Source: Nitrospirota bacterium (GTDB lineage: Bacteria > Nitrospirota > Nitrospiria > Nitrospirales > Nitrospiraceae). Taken from it: a stretch of 14,667 nt of DNA. Below the pieces are notes generated by a model that was given only the letters and a program-made list of their open reading frames with translations, was not told the DNA's origin and did not search any database. The position numbers and the translations under genes were made by a program. Where the stretch lies: assembly GCA_020028595.1 (NCBI GenBank), contig JAIBHQ010000005.1:1-14667 (forward strand), written 5' to 3'. Each line of letters opens with the position of its first letter. Within the stretch, counting starts at the first letter, position 1. This document shows positions 1 through 6,081 of this stretch, piece by piece.

Positions 1-93
1 AGGCTGTTGACCGACCGAGCAGCGAGCCCGCCCAGCTGGCCGCGTGGAACCGGCGGCCAGCGTGTCGCAGCGGCGTATCGGCGGGTGCAGTAG
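1..93 (+). CDS. Possible 3' end of an unidentified gene (partial)
   Basis: An open frame enters from the left edge and stops at TAG 91-93, giving about 30 residues that I do not recognise. The main support for a plus-strand gene here is the intrinsic terminator at 120-161, which points the same way and would close such a gene. The frame starting at base 3 is also open, to TGA 117-119, and ends right against the terminator, so the true frame is undecided. Third codon positions are GC-rich in both frames. No function can be assigned. Confidence 0.25.
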   Translation, partial: RLLTDRAASPPSWPRGTGGQRVAAAYRRVQ

Positions 94-119
94 AAGCCGT
101 CATGAATAATGCGGGTTGA

Positions 120-161
120 GGCGACAGGCTTGGAAGCGGCCTGTCGCCTTTCTATTTTTTT
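120..161 (+). terminator. Intrinsic terminator; also hairpin I of repeat element 1
   Basis: A perfect 10-bp stem (120-129 with 139-148) encloses a 9-nt loop, TTGGAAGCG, and is followed at once by a T-rich tract at 149-161. This is the form of a Rho-independent terminator for transcription to the right. The same loop (YTNNNAGCG) recurs in hairpins at 2219-2253 and 2431-2463 with different stem sequences, so this is also a member of a repeat family. Confidence 0.75.
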
Positions 162-283
162 ATTTGTTGGTGAGTCTCTCTCTTTGCGAGTGCTGGTTGG
201 TCTGCTCCGACTGCGCGCATCGAACGAGCACCTTCTGAGTGTGCGCGTTCTGCGAGCAAGGGAGCAGACCAACCCGCACTCGC
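120..283 (+). repeat. Composite two-hairpin repeat, element 1
   Basis: Hairpin I (120-148) is followed by a pyrimidine tract (176-185, CTCTCTCTTT) and then by hairpin II. The arms of hairpin II are 186-208 and 261-283, with 22 of 23 positions paired and one T/C mismatch. Its apex, 210-258, carries the words ACTGCGCGC, CGAGCAC, TTCTGA, GTGCGCG and GCGAGCA. The same words occur in the same order and spacing at 2502-2550. The inner hairpin GCAC...GTGC presents TTCTGA in its loop. This repeat fills the gene-free stretch between the left-edge gene and the small Cys-rich gene. Function unknown. Confidence 0.7.
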
Positions 284-302
284 CATCCGTCTCTGCGTCC
301 GC

Positions 303-554
303 CTACCCTTTATCCTTGTAGCTCGGCATCGCCGTCCCCGCATCCCTCGGATGGATGACCCTGGCTTGATGGTCTTTCTTATGGCAGGTGCCTTTCTCAA
401 CGGTATAGGCCGTGCTCAAATTTTCTTTAATGTGCTTCTCAACCTGCTCGCAGAGATCTTCAGACGTGACGCCGAGACAGTGAAAACAGCAGGGCCGAGG
501 GTCTTCTTTGAGCGCCCTCTCAATGGTCGCCACGATGTCGTGCACAGTCTTCAT
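303..554 (-). CDS. Small Cys/His-rich protein of unknown function
   Basis: Encodes 83 residues. I do not recognise the family with certainty. Visible are C22, C23 and C26 in a PCCFHC motif, then C35, then C57 followed by H58 and H62, with a helical-looking segment between. An N-terminal C..C cluster, a helix and a later G-x-C segment suggest a small metal-binding, perhaps winged-helix-like, protein. This is inference. The ATG (554-552) overlaps the TGA of the DUF2127 gene as ATGA, so it is the last gene of a three-gene translationally coupled set. It ends 19 bp from the arm of repeat element 1. No signal peptide or membrane segment is visible. Confidence 0.65.
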   Translation of the reverse strand: MKTVHDIVATIERALKEDPRPCCFHCLGVTSEDLCEQVEKHIKENLSTAYTVEKGTCHKKDHQARVIHPRDAGTAMPSYKDKG

Positions 555-1105
555 GAGTCGTGTCCAAGCATAGCAGATTCATCGAGTGGCGCGGATTCGC
601 TGGTGTTTTTGCTGCGCTCCGACTTGAGATGCGCCACGAGGTACCAGACAATCGCAACATTGATCACCATGACCACCAACTTCAGCAGCGAAAACTGCTG
701 AGACAGCGTATAGACCTCGACCGGGATAAAGAGGCTGGTGGAAACGACCGCGAGATAGGGCGCCCACCACATCGCCAGCCAGAGACCGATGCCCTCCACC
801 AGCGACAATGAGCCATACACCAGGCTGCCGGCACTGAGCGCTTCGAGAGTGCGGGCGTCCATGACTCCGGCCGTGACAATGAACCCGTGCACGATGCGAT
901 TGTTCGGGTCCGCATGCAGGGCGTTGACGACATGTTCGAGCCACGCGGCGAGATCCTGGTGGATCAGGGCCAGCAGACCGGCACCGGTGCCGAACAATAA
1001 CAGGCCCTTGACGAGTTTGAAGCCGGCGATCGCACGGAGCTCATTCTTGGGAGTTGCTTTTTTCAATGGGAAGCTTGATCCACCACGGTGGTCACCCCTA
1101 TTCAC
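551..1105 (-). CDS. DUF2127-family integral membrane protein
   Basis: Encodes 184 residues with a soluble N-terminal ~20 residues, the family-like opening [19 protein letters not shown] (residues 23-41), and about four hydrophobic segments (roughly 29-49, 92-113, 114-132 and 137-160). The hydrophilic, Ser/Glu-rich tail is about 24 residues. This matches the DUF2127 predicted membrane proteins, whose biochemical role is not established. The start is GTG at 1105-1103, forming a GTGA overlap with the stop of the DUF1348 gene, with a GGGG Shine-Dalgarno-like run just upstream; no internal ATG offers a better start. The assignment is from sequence resemblance only. Confidence 0.78.
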   Translation of the reverse strand: MNRGDHRGGSSFPLKKATPKNELRAIAGFKLVKGLLLFGTGAGLLALIHQDLAAWLEHVVNALHADPNNRIVHGFIVTAGVMDARTLEALSAGSLVYGSLSLVEGIGLWLAMWWAPYLAVVSTSLFIPVEVYTLSQQFSLLKLVVMVINVAIVWYLVAHLKSERSKNTSESAPLDESAMLGHDS

Positions 1106-1575
1106 AGCCCCAGATCGGACAGCCCGGCGTGATCGTCCGGGCGGCGGCCCAGCGGCCAGCGGTACTTGCGGTCGGCCTCCTTGATCGGGAGGTCGTTGAT
1201 GCTGGCGATGCGCCGTTGCATGAGGCCCTGCCCGGTGAATTCCCAGTTTTCGTTACCGTAGGAACGAAACCAGTTGCCCGCATCGTCGTGCCACTCGTAG
1301 GCAAACCGGACGGCGATCCGGTTGTCATGGAAGGCCCAGAGTTCCTTGATCAGGCGGTAGTCGAGCTCCTTCGCCCATTTGCGCTGCAGGAACTGCACGA
1401 TCGCCTCGCGCCCCGCAAGAAATTCGGCCCGGTTGCGCCACGTGCTGTCAACGGTGTAGGCCAGCGACACTTTGTGCGGGTCGCGCGTATTCCAGCCGTC
1501 TTCGGCCATGCGCACCTTCTGCGCGGCCGTTTCACGGGTGAAGGGAGGCAAGGGAGGACGGCTGGTCTCGCTCAC
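1102..1575 (-). CDS. DUF1348 / NTF2-like (SnoaL-fold) protein
   Basis: Encodes 157 residues. The segment W28-N-T-R-D to about residue 135, with conserved-looking [27 protein letters not shown] and NENWEF stretches, is typical of DUF1348 proteins, a branch of the NTF2-like alpha+beta barrel superfamily. Members are cytosolic and small-molecule binding or enzymatic; no specific substrate is known to me. The start is GTG 1575-1573 with an AGGAG ribosome-binding site 5 bases upstream (AGGAG-CAGAACT-GTG spacing). It is the first of three genes joined by 4-nt overlaps. The ParE-type toxin gene lies 72 bp upstream on the same strand, and read-through from the toxin-antitoxin promoter is possible. 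Confidence 0.82.
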   Translation of the reverse strand: MSETSRPPLPPFTRETAAQKVRMAEDGWNTRDPHKVSLAYTVDSTWRNRAEFLAGREAIVQFLQRKWAKELDYRLIKELWAFHDNRIAVRFAYEWHDDAGNWFRSYGNENWEFTGQGLMQRRIASINDLPIKEADRKYRWPLGRRPDDHAGLSDLGL

Positions 1576-1647
1576 AGTTCTGCTCCTGTTCAGAAGGCAT
1601 CAGGCACCGCTACCCCGACGGCCAGTGCATGGAGTTCCCGCCAAACT

Positions 1648-1947
1648 TTATTCGCCTTTTCGGAATTCTCGGGCTCCATGCAGGACACCCAGGACCGTGA
1701 CCTCATTCCCGTGAACTTCATAGAACAACCGATAGGTACGGATCAACAGTTCTCGAACGTTCGGATCTCCGATCTCAGGAACCACGCGCCCACGCTCGGA
1801 TAACGTGCTGAGACTTTCGGCTTTGCTGGAGACTTCATCGAGAAAAGCCAGGGCAGAAGGAGGAGAATCGTTCGCGATATAGGCTACTATCTCATCGAGG
1901 TCAGTTCGCGCACCAGGCGTCCAGACTACTTCGCGCCGCTTTGCCAC
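1648..1947 (-). CDS. ParE/RelE-superfamily toxin of a type II toxin-antitoxin system
   Basis: Encodes 99 residues. It shows the ParE/RelE pattern: a strand, then a helix (GARTDLDEIVAYIAND), a second helix (SALAFLDEVSSKAESL), R-G-R-V-V-P-E, then RELLIRTYRLFYEV and a final strand ending V-L-H-G-A-R-E-F. The R..VPE / YRLFYEV layout favours the ParE branch (gyrase poison) over RelE (mRNA interferase), but the target cannot be read from sequence. The frame is open further upstream. I chose GTG 1947-1945 because AGGA lies 5-6 bases before it and the fold begins right after; this gives a 22-bp overlap with the antitoxin gene, as expected of a coupled pair. Confidence 0.85.
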   Translation of the reverse strand: MAKRREVVWTPGARTDLDEIVAYIANDSPPSALAFLDEVSSKAESLSTLSERGRVVPEIGDPNVRELLIRTYRLFYEVHGNEVTVLGVLHGAREFRKGE

Positions 1948-2120
1948 TTTTTCCTGAGCTCGCGCATGACGTCCTCGTGCCGGAGCTTCTTCCCCTGCGC
2001 GAATTCCTGCCTGCCACGCTCGACCGTCTGCAACACGTAGAGACGATACTGGATCTCGTCCAGAGTGCAATCCTCTGGAAGCTTGTCGAGTAACTCAATG
2101 ACGGCCTGCTTGGTAGTCAT
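1926..2120 (-). CDS. Antitoxin partner of the ParE/RelE-type toxin
   Basis: Encodes 64 residues, mostly helical and charged, starting MTTKQAVIELLDKLPEDC. It precedes and overlaps the toxin gene, the usual antitoxin-first order. I cannot assign it to a named antitoxin family (RelB, ParD, Phd); the N-terminal helix with LPEDCTLDEIQYRLYVL resembles antitoxins of ParE-type pairs, where a C-terminal segment wraps the toxin. The frame could start at GTG 2135, but ATG 2120-2118 has a GAGGGGG run 5-8 bases upstream and is preferred. A TTGACA-17-CATAAT promoter lies about 30 bp upstream. Confidence 0.8.
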   Translation of the reverse strand: MTTKQAVIELLDKLPEDCTLDEIQYRLYVLQTVERGRQEFAQGKKLRHEDVMRELRKKWQSGAK

Positions 2121-2147
2121 GCCCGCCCCCCTCACTCATCAGACCCA

Positions 2148-2176
2148 ATTATGTCGCCAGTCCGAGGACCTGTCAA
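2148..2176 (-). promoter_or_regulatory. Sigma70-like promoter of the toxin-antitoxin pair
   Basis: On the minus strand, TTGACA (2176-2171) and CATAAT (2153-2148) are separated by exactly 17 bp: a perfect -35 and a 5/6 -10. The predicted start near 2141 leaves a leader of about 20 nt with the Shine-Dalgarno before ATG 2120. The spacer contains GTCCTCGGAC, a short inverted repeat that could be an antitoxin operator (inference). Confidence 0.75.
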
Positions 2177-2193
2177 CGGAGTTATGGGATCAG

Positions 2194-2211
2194 AGTGCAT
2201 TTCCCTGCACT
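2194..2211. promoter_or_regulatory. Candidate operator palindrome upstream of the TA promoter
   Basis: AGTGCA (2194-2199) and TGCACT (2206-2211) form a perfect 6-bp inverted repeat with a 6-nt centre, about 20 bp upstream of the -35 box. Beside it, CTCGGACCAG (minus strand, 2219-2210) repeats the spacer word CTCGGACTGG. Such paired sites are common in autoregulated TA promoters, but no binding is shown here. Confidence 0.3.
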
Positions 2212-2309
2212 GGTCCGAGCGAGGGATAAGGTTGCAAGCGCCTTATCCCTTGCCCACACTCTCTCTTTTCAACGGCGGATCGGGTTTCCTTCAACTGCGC
2301 GCTCTTTTT

Positions 2310-2349
2310 CACCCGCCCACCCCGGGCGTTGTCGCACCCACCCACCCCG
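2310..2349. repeat. C-rich 15-bp direct repeat; G-tract cluster on the minus strand
   Basis: CACCCGCCCACCCCG (2310-2324) and CACCCACCCACCCCG (2335-2349) match at 14 of 15 positions with a 25-bp period. The minus strand carries six runs of three or more G, in two sets of three with single-base loops. A long-loop G-quadruplex is conceivable but unproven. It lies inside the interruption of repeat element 2. Confidence 0.5.
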
Positions 2350-2398
2350 CGCCTGCAAGGCAGGCGCTTCTCCACGGGGATGCGCCCTTTGCCCGTGG
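2349..2398. repeat. Two adjacent short hairpins
   Basis: GCGCCTGC (2349-2356) pairs perfectly with GCAGGCGC (2360-2367) across a 3-nt loop. CCACGGG (2372-2378) pairs with CCCGTGG (2392-2398) across 13 nt. No T-run follows on either strand, so neither looks like a terminator. They sit directly before the displaced core word of repeat element 2. Confidence 0.5.
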
Positions 2399-2430
2399 CG
2401 AGCACCTTCTGAATGTCTGCTCCATTCCGA

Positions 2431-2475
2431 GCGGGGACAGGCCTATCAGCGGTCTGTCCCCGCCCACACTTTTTT
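2431..2475 (+). terminator. Terminator-like hairpin; hairpin I of repeat element 3
   Basis: GCGGGGACAG (2431-2440) pairs perfectly with 2454-2463 around a 13-nt apex, and T6 lies at 2470-2475 after a 6-base spacer. This is terminator-like for rightward transcription, although no plus-strand gene precedes it and the spacer makes it weak. Aligned with the hairpin at 120-148, the inner stem and loop share GACAGGC, AGCGG and CTGTC. Confidence 0.45.
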
Positions 2476-2564
2476 ACCAGGGGCGACGTGGCTGACTCGC
2501 AACTGCGCGCGTCCACCGAGCACATTCTGATCGTGCGCGGTGCGCGAGCACGGCGAGTCAGCCA
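2431..2564 (+). repeat. Composite two-hairpin repeat, element 3
   Basis: Hairpin I (2431-2463) and a T-run precede hairpin II, whose arms 2489-2500 and 2553-2564 are a perfect 12-bp inverted repeat (TGGCTGACTCGC). The 49-nt core 2502-2550 matches the core of element 1 (210-258) at 40 of 49 positions with no gap. The arms of the two copies match at only about 4 of 12 positions, yet each copy is fully self-complementary. The spacers between core and arms are identical in length (1 nt left, 2 nt right). Confidence 0.72.
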
Positions 2565-2626
2565 GGGAGCCCTTTCCTCACACGCGCGTTGCGCGAGCAC
2601 GGAAGGAACCCGAGACGCCACGTTGC
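2565..2626 (+). repeat. Truncated hairpin II copy next to element 3
   Basis: CCTTTCC (2571-2577) pairs with GGAAGG (2601-2606) with one bulged T, and GGG 2565-2567 can pair with CCC 2609-2611. The apex ends TTGCGCGAGCAC, matching the 3' end of the element 3 core, and contains its own CGCGC-GTT-GCGCG hairpin (2583-2595). A wider inverted repeat, 2483-2492 with 2617-2626 (ACGTGGC/GCCACGT plus flanks), encloses both this copy and hairpin II of element 3. It ends 7 bp from the hit stop codon. Confidence 0.5.
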
Positions 2627-2632
2627 GATCCC

Positions 2633-2977
2633 TTACCCCGGAGGCCAATGCATCGGCCGGCCACCCAGCACGTGCAGATGCAGATGGAACACGGTCTGGC
2701 CGCCGTTTTTGCCGGTGTTCACCACCAGCCGGTAGCCGCCCTCGGCAATCCCCTTCTGCCTGGCGATCTTGTTGCCGGTGAGCATGAGATGCCCCAGCAG
2801 GCTTGCATCGGCTTCGTTCAAATCGGCGATAGAGGCAACATGTTTGCGCGGAATCACGAGCACGTGGGTCGGCGCCTGCGGATTGACATCGTCGAAGGCC
2901 ACGACCTTGTCGTCCTCGTGGACGATCTTGGAGGGAATTTTCTTCTCGGCGATCTTGCAGAAGATGCAGTCGCTCAT
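2633..2977 (-). CDS. hit: HIT-family (HinT-like) nucleoside phosphoramidate/AMP hydrolase
   Basis: Encodes 114 residues, the usual size of bacterial HinT proteins. It opens CIFCKIAEKKIPSKIV and has the histidine-triad motif H98-L-H-L-H-V-L (H98, H100, H102), with H100 the expected nucleophile by analogy to HINT1. C4, C7 and a histidine near 46 resemble the structural zinc site of some members. The family hydrolyses purine nucleoside phosphoramidates; the physiological substrate is usually unclear. The frame is open far upstream inside hisIE, but the family start is ATG 2977-2975, which overlaps the hisIE stop as ATGA. It is the last gene of the his cluster. Confidence 0.95.
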   Translation of the reverse strand: MSDCIFCKIAEKKIPSKIVHEDDKVVAFDDVNPQAPTHVLVIPRKHVASIADLNEADASLLGHLMLTGNKIARQKGIAEGGYRLVVNTGKNGGQTVFHLHLHVLGGRPMHWPPG

Positions 2978-3708
2978 TTCTTCTTTGCCTTCTTGGGCGC
3001 GGCCTGCTTCACCCGGGCCTTCCCGTTCGTGTGTGTCTTCGCCAGGGCTTTGGCCTTCAGGCCGGACGTGCCGAAGCGCTTCGCCAGCTCCTGATAGACT
3101 TCCTCCGGCTTGATGTCGTGGTAACCGAGCGCGACGAGTGTATGGAACAGGAGATCGGCTGTTTCGTAGATGATCTCGTCTTTCTTCCCGCCCTTGGCCG
3201 CCAGCGCGACCTCGCCCGCCTCCTCCACCACTTTCTTCAGGACCTTGTCCACGCCGCCCGTGAGCAGTGTCGAGGTGTAGGACTCCGCCGAGGGATGGGC
3301 CTTGCGATCCTGGATCGTCCGATAGAGCTTGTCGAGAATGCCGCCGCCGAAGCCGTCCGCCGTCTTGATCCCATCCACTGAGCCGTCTTCGTGCAGGCGC
3401 ATGAAGAAGCAGGTCTTCTCGTTGGTGTGACAGGTCGGGCCGAGTGGCTCGGCTTTGACCAGGATGGTATCGCCGTCGCAATCCACGAAAATGTCTTTCA
3501 GGATAAGCTTGTTGCCGGACGTCTCGCCCTTTTCCCAGATTCTGTTCCGCCAGCGGCTCCAGAAGTGGACGGACTTCTTCTCCAGTGTCAGCTGGATCGA
3601 TTCCTGGTTCATGTAGGCGAGCATGAGCAGGCTGCCGTCCCGCCAGTCCTGGATGACCGCCGGGATCAAGCCCTGCTTGTCGAATTTCAAATGACTCAGG
3701 TTCATCAT
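2974..3708 (-). CDS. hisIE: Bifunctional phosphoribosyl-AMP cyclohydrolase / phosphoribosyl-ATP pyrophosphatase
   Basis: Encodes 244 residues catalysing steps 2 and 3 of histidine synthesis. The HisI domain (about 1-115) shows WSRWRNRIWEKGETSGN and the metal-binding D76-C-D-x-D80, C93-H94 and C100. The HisE domain (about 122-213) shows KVVEEAGEVALAAK and ETADLLFHTLVAL, the acidic MazG-like metal site. After a short linker the order is the usual IE fusion. The last ~30 residues form a Lys/Ala-rich tail not needed by the family. The start is ATG 3708-3706, immediately followed by a second ATG; AGAAG lies 5 bases upstream. It is separated from hisF by an 83-bp spacer of heptad repeats and overlaps hit by 4 bp. 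Confidence 0.96.
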   Translation of the reverse strand: MMNLSHLKFDKQGLIPAVIQDWRDGSLLMLAYMNQESIQLTLEKKSVHFWSRWRNRIWEKGETSGNKLILKDIFVDCDGDTILVKAEPLGPTCHTNEKTCFFMRLHEDGSVDGIKTADGFGGGILDKLYRTIQDRKAHPSAESYTSTLLTGGVDKVLKKVVEEAGEVALAAKGGKKDEIIYETADLLFHTLVALGYHDIKPEEVYQELAKRFGTSGLKAKALAKTHTNGKARVKQAAPKKAKKK

Positions 3709-3721
3709 CGCGCTTCTCGCA

Positions 3722-3794
3722 GGCTATAGGCGCTAGGTAATGGGCGATGGGTTGGTTTGCCCTATTGCCTATAGCCTATTGCCCATTGCCTCTA
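3722..3794. repeat. Inverted heptad repeat between hisF and hisIE
   Basis: Words with a 7-bp period: GGCTATA, GGCGCTA, GGTAATG, GGCGATG (3722-3749), then in the opposite sense CCCTATT, GCCTATA, GCCTATT, GCCCATT, GCCTCTA (3760-3794). AGGCTATAGGC (3721-3731) is a perfect 11-bp inverted match to 3767-3777, and AGGTAATGGGC (3735-3745) pairs with 3781-3791 with one wobble. The last heptad contains the hisF stop codon. Confidence 0.8.
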
Positions 3795-4553
3795 TCTAAC
3801 CGGAATGCCGCGGTCACGCAAATAGGCCTTGGCTTCCGGAATCGTATGCGTCCGGTAGTGAAAGATGGACGCCGCCAGCACCGCGTCCGCCTTGCCTTTT
3901 GTAAATCCATCATACAGGTGTTCCAGCGTGCCCACGCCGCCCGAGGCGATGACTGGAATGGACAGGGCATCGGAAACCGCCGCGGTCAGCTCCAGATCGT
4001 AGCCGTTTTGCCGGCCGTCCTGGTCCATGCTGGTAAGCAGGATTTCTCCCGCGCCGTAGCCTTCCATTTTCTTCGCCCATTCGATCGCATCGATGCCCGT
4101 CGGCTTGCGCCCGCCGTGCGTGAAGACTTCCCAGCCCTTTGAATCGGCAGCCCTCCGCTTGGCATCAATCGCGACGACAATGCATTGCGTCCCGAACCGC
4201 TCGGCGGCTTCCTTCACGAATTCGGGCCGCTCGACCGCCGCGGTGTTGATACTGACTTTGTCCGATCCGGCTGTCAATAAGTTGCGGATGTCCTCGAGCG
4301 TGCGGACGCCGCCTCCGACCGTGAGCGGCATGAAGACCTGCTCGGCCGTTTTGGCGACCACATCGAGAATGGTTTTTCGGTTTTCGTGGGAGGCGGTGAT
4401 GTCGAGGAAGCAGAGTTCGTCGGCGCCGTCGTTATCGTAGGCCTTGGCGATTTCGACCGGATCGCCCGCATCGCGCAGATTCACAAAGGAGACGCCCTTC
4501 ACGACGCGGCCGTCCTTGACATCTAAACAAGGGATGATCCTCTTGGTGAGCAT
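3792..4553 (-). CDS. hisF: Imidazole glycerol phosphate synthase, cyclase subunit
   Basis: Encodes 253 residues, the standard HisF length. The (beta/alpha)8 barrel carries the two catalytic aspartates at the family positions: D11 (IIPCLDV) and D130 (VVAIDAK). The phosphate-binding loops are VGGGVR (79-84) and ASGGVGT near 224-230. With HisH it converts PRFAR plus ammonia to imidazole glycerol phosphate and AICAR in the cytosol. The start is ATG 4553-4551 with AAGGG about 8 bases upstream. It follows hisA by 9 bp, so the pair is co-transcribed; its TAG lies inside the heptad repeat that follows. Confidence 0.98.
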   Translation of the reverse strand: MLTKRIIPCLDVKDGRVVKGVSFVNLRDAGDPVEIAKAYDNDGADELCFLDITASHENRKTILDVVAKTAEQVFMPLTVGGGVRTLEDIRNLLTAGSDKVSINTAAVERPEFVKEAAERFGTQCIVVAIDAKRRAADSKGWEVFTHGGRKPTGIDAIEWAKKMEGYGAGEILLTSMDQDGRQNGYDLELTAAVSDALSIPVIASGGVGTLEHLYDGFTKGKADAVLAASIFHYRTHTIPEAKAYLRDRGIPVR

Positions 4554-4562
4554 GGCGACCCT

Positions 4563-5282
4563 TCATGAGGCGGCGGCGATCGCTTGTTTCAGGTCAATGA
4601 CTCCCTCGTAGAGCGCCTTGCCCAAAATGATCCCTTCGATCTTCGGGCCCAGCGCTTTAATCGCGGCGATGTCGTCGAGGCTCGAAATCCCGCCGGAGGC
4701 AATGACCGGCACCGGCGACGCATCCACGATGAGCTTGAGCGACAAAATGTTCGGTCCCGCCATCATGCCATCCTTCGCGATGTCGGTGTAAATCACGGCA
4801 GCCAGCGCCAGTCCACCCAGCGATGTGATCGCCTCGCGGGCCGTGACACCGGTGACCGTTTTCCAGCCGTCGGTCGCCACCAGGCCGTTCTTGGCGTCGA
4901 TGGCCACCACCACACGCTCGGGAAACACTTCGAGAATCTCCTCCACCAATTGGCGATTGGCCAGCGCCGTGGTGCCCATCACCACCCGCTTCGCGCCGGC
5001 GCCGAGATACATCCGCACCGTGTCGAGCGACCGGATGCCGCCGCCGACCTGAACCGGAATGGACACGGCGTTGACGATCGCCTCGATGTGCGAGAGATTT
5101 TTCGGTTCGCCTTCGAAGGCTCCGTTGAGATCCACGACGTGCAGTAAATGCGCACCCTGGTCCTGCCAGTTCCGTGCCATCTCCGCCGGGTTGTTGGAAT
5201 AGACCGTGGCCTGGTGCATATTGCCTTGCGTCAGGCGCACGCACTGGCCGTCCTTTAAATCAATGGCGGGAATGATCAACAT
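4563..5282 (-). CDS. hisA: ProFAR isomerase (1-(5-phosphoribosyl)-5-[(5-phosphoribosylamino)methylideneamino]imidazole-4-carboxamide isomerase)
   Basis: Encodes 239 residues, the typical HisA length. It is a (beta/alpha)8 barrel related to HisF, with catalytic D8 (IIPAIDLKDG) and D129 (VVAIDAKNG), and phosphate loops VGGGIR (79-84) and ASGGISS near 195-201. It catalyses the Amadori isomerisation of ProFAR to PRFAR, the substrate of HisF-HisH. The start is ATG 5282-5280, with AGGA about 9 bases upstream. The lipoprotein gene ends 42 bp upstream, and hisF begins 9 bp after the hisA stop. Confidence 0.97.
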   Translation of the reverse strand: MLIIPAIDLKDGQCVRLTQGNMHQATVYSNNPAEMARNWQDQGAHLLHVVDLNGAFEGEPKNLSHIEAIVNAVSIPVQVGGGIRSLDTVRMYLGAGAKRVVMGTTALANRQLVEEILEVFPERVVVAIDAKNGLVATDGWKTVTGVTAREAITSLGGLALAAVIYTDIAKDGMMAGPNILSLKLIVDASPVPVIASGGISSLDDIAAIKALGPKIEGIILGKALYEGVIDLKQAIAAAS

Positions 5283-5324
5283 GCCAGCATCCTACACAAA
5301 GCGACTTTCGCGGCGCGAGCGAAA

Positions 5325-6077
5325 TCAGCGCTTGGATTTTGCGCCGAACGGAAACTTGTCGGCCAGATTTGTCGTGCCGTACTCCACCAGTTCGTCCGCC
5401 GTGACGAACACGAACCCCCGCTCGAAGGATCCCTTGGCATCTTCGGTGAGCGGCTTTTGCTTCTCGTAGTAATTGCCGGCCCACAAGACGGTGCCGTCCA
5501 TACTGACGAGTTTGACTTCGAAGCCGACCGCCGCCGTCTCGCCGCCCAGCTTGCTGCCCTTCCGCTCCTGATAGACGACCACACGCCCGATAATCGCCGC
5601 ATCCAGGGACATCTTCTGCGCGATCTTCGCCGCCCGCCGTTCCGGGATGGCCTCGCCGCCTTCCGTCTCCAGCTTCTTGATCGCCGCGGCCGCATCGTCC
5701 GGCGAGAACACGTTCAGCCCTTCCCAGTTCTTGAGCTTGCCGTAGAACGAACGGGATACCTTCTCGGCCGCGGCCGCCGGAACGCCGGCTGCTTGTTGAC
5801 TCGAATAGCGTTCCCCGGACGGCGGCACCGCCACGGACATGTCCGAACGCCGGGCGCCTTGCGGGGCCACTATTTCGTCGTAGGGACGGCTCTCCGTGAT
5901 TTGCGGCGTCATCAGCGTGTCGAAGGGCAGCACGACCACCGTCTTGACCTGGTACTTGTCGATATTCGCCGACACCTCCGACGTAACCTTGGACTTGAAC
6001 GCGCAGGCGCTCAGCAGCGCCAGGGCCGCGATCACGTGAACCGTGCAGCGTGAAGCGTTCTTAAGATTGTGCCTCAT
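5325..6077 (-). CDS. Putative outer-membrane lipoprotein (CsgG/LpoB-like fold suspected)
   Basis: Encodes 250 residues. A basic start, a hydrophobic helix (13-22) and lipobox LLSAC with C25 mark a lipoprotein signal. After cleavage the residues following Cys are AFK, with no Asp at +2, which favours outer-membrane sorting in Gram-negatives. The mature part has strand KTVVVLPFD (45-53), a Pro/Ala-rich loop (83-104), a helix with Asp-Asp-Ala repeats, LDAAIIGRVVVYQ (158-170) and FEVKLVSMDGTVLWAGNYYE (186-205). This strand-helix order and the G-x-V/LW pattern resemble CsgG/LpoB/TolB-N-like lipoproteins; that is inference. It has no obvious tie to histidine synthesis despite lying between hisH and hisA. 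Its AGGAG sits in the upstream heptad repeat. Confidence 0.8.
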   Translation of the reverse strand: MRHNLKNASRCTVHVIAALALLSACAFKSKVTSEVSANIDKYQVKTVVVLPFDTLMTPQITESRPYDEIVAPQGARRSDMSVAVPPSGERYSSQQAAGVPAAAAEKVSRSFYGKLKNWEGLNVFSPDDAAAAIKKLETEGGEAIPERRAAKIAQKMSLDAAIIGRVVVYQERKGSKLGGETAAVGFEVKLVSMDGTVLWAGNYYEKQKPLTEDAKGSFERGFVFVTADELVEYGTTNLADKFPFGAKSKR

Positions 6078-6081
6078 CTGT

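Larger units (their letters stand above)
2219..2423 (+). repeat. Composite two-hairpin repeat, element 2 (apparently interrupted)
   Basis: Hairpin I is 2219-2231 with 2241-2253 (one G-T wobble), loop TTGCAAGCG. It is followed by CTCTCTCTTT (2259-2268) and, 25 bp later, ACTGCGCGC (2294-2302). In element 1 the same tract-to-core distance is 24 bp. The core then breaks off; its next word, CGAGCACCTTCTGA, reappears at 2399-2412 after about 95 bp of unrelated C-rich and hairpin-forming sequence. This is best read as a decayed or inserted-into copy. Confidence 0.5.

Noticed and set aside
3..119. Alternative plus-strand frame at the left edge ending at TGA 117-119
   Set aside because: It is open and ends against the terminator, so it remains possible, but with fewer than 40 residues and no recognisable motif it could not be separated from the frame ending at 93.
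120..2626. Composite repeats as insertion-sequence ends or a CRISPR array
   Set aside because: There is no transposase or cas gene and no target-site duplication was seen; the stem arms differ between copies, unlike IS termini, and there is no regular repeat-spacer pattern.
2977..3481. Upstream extension of the hit reading frame
   Set aside because: It lies inside hisIE in another frame; the HIT family starts at MSDCIFCKIA, and the ATGA overlap supports ATG 2977. The same reasoning rejects the upstream extension of hisG inside murA (9431-9778).
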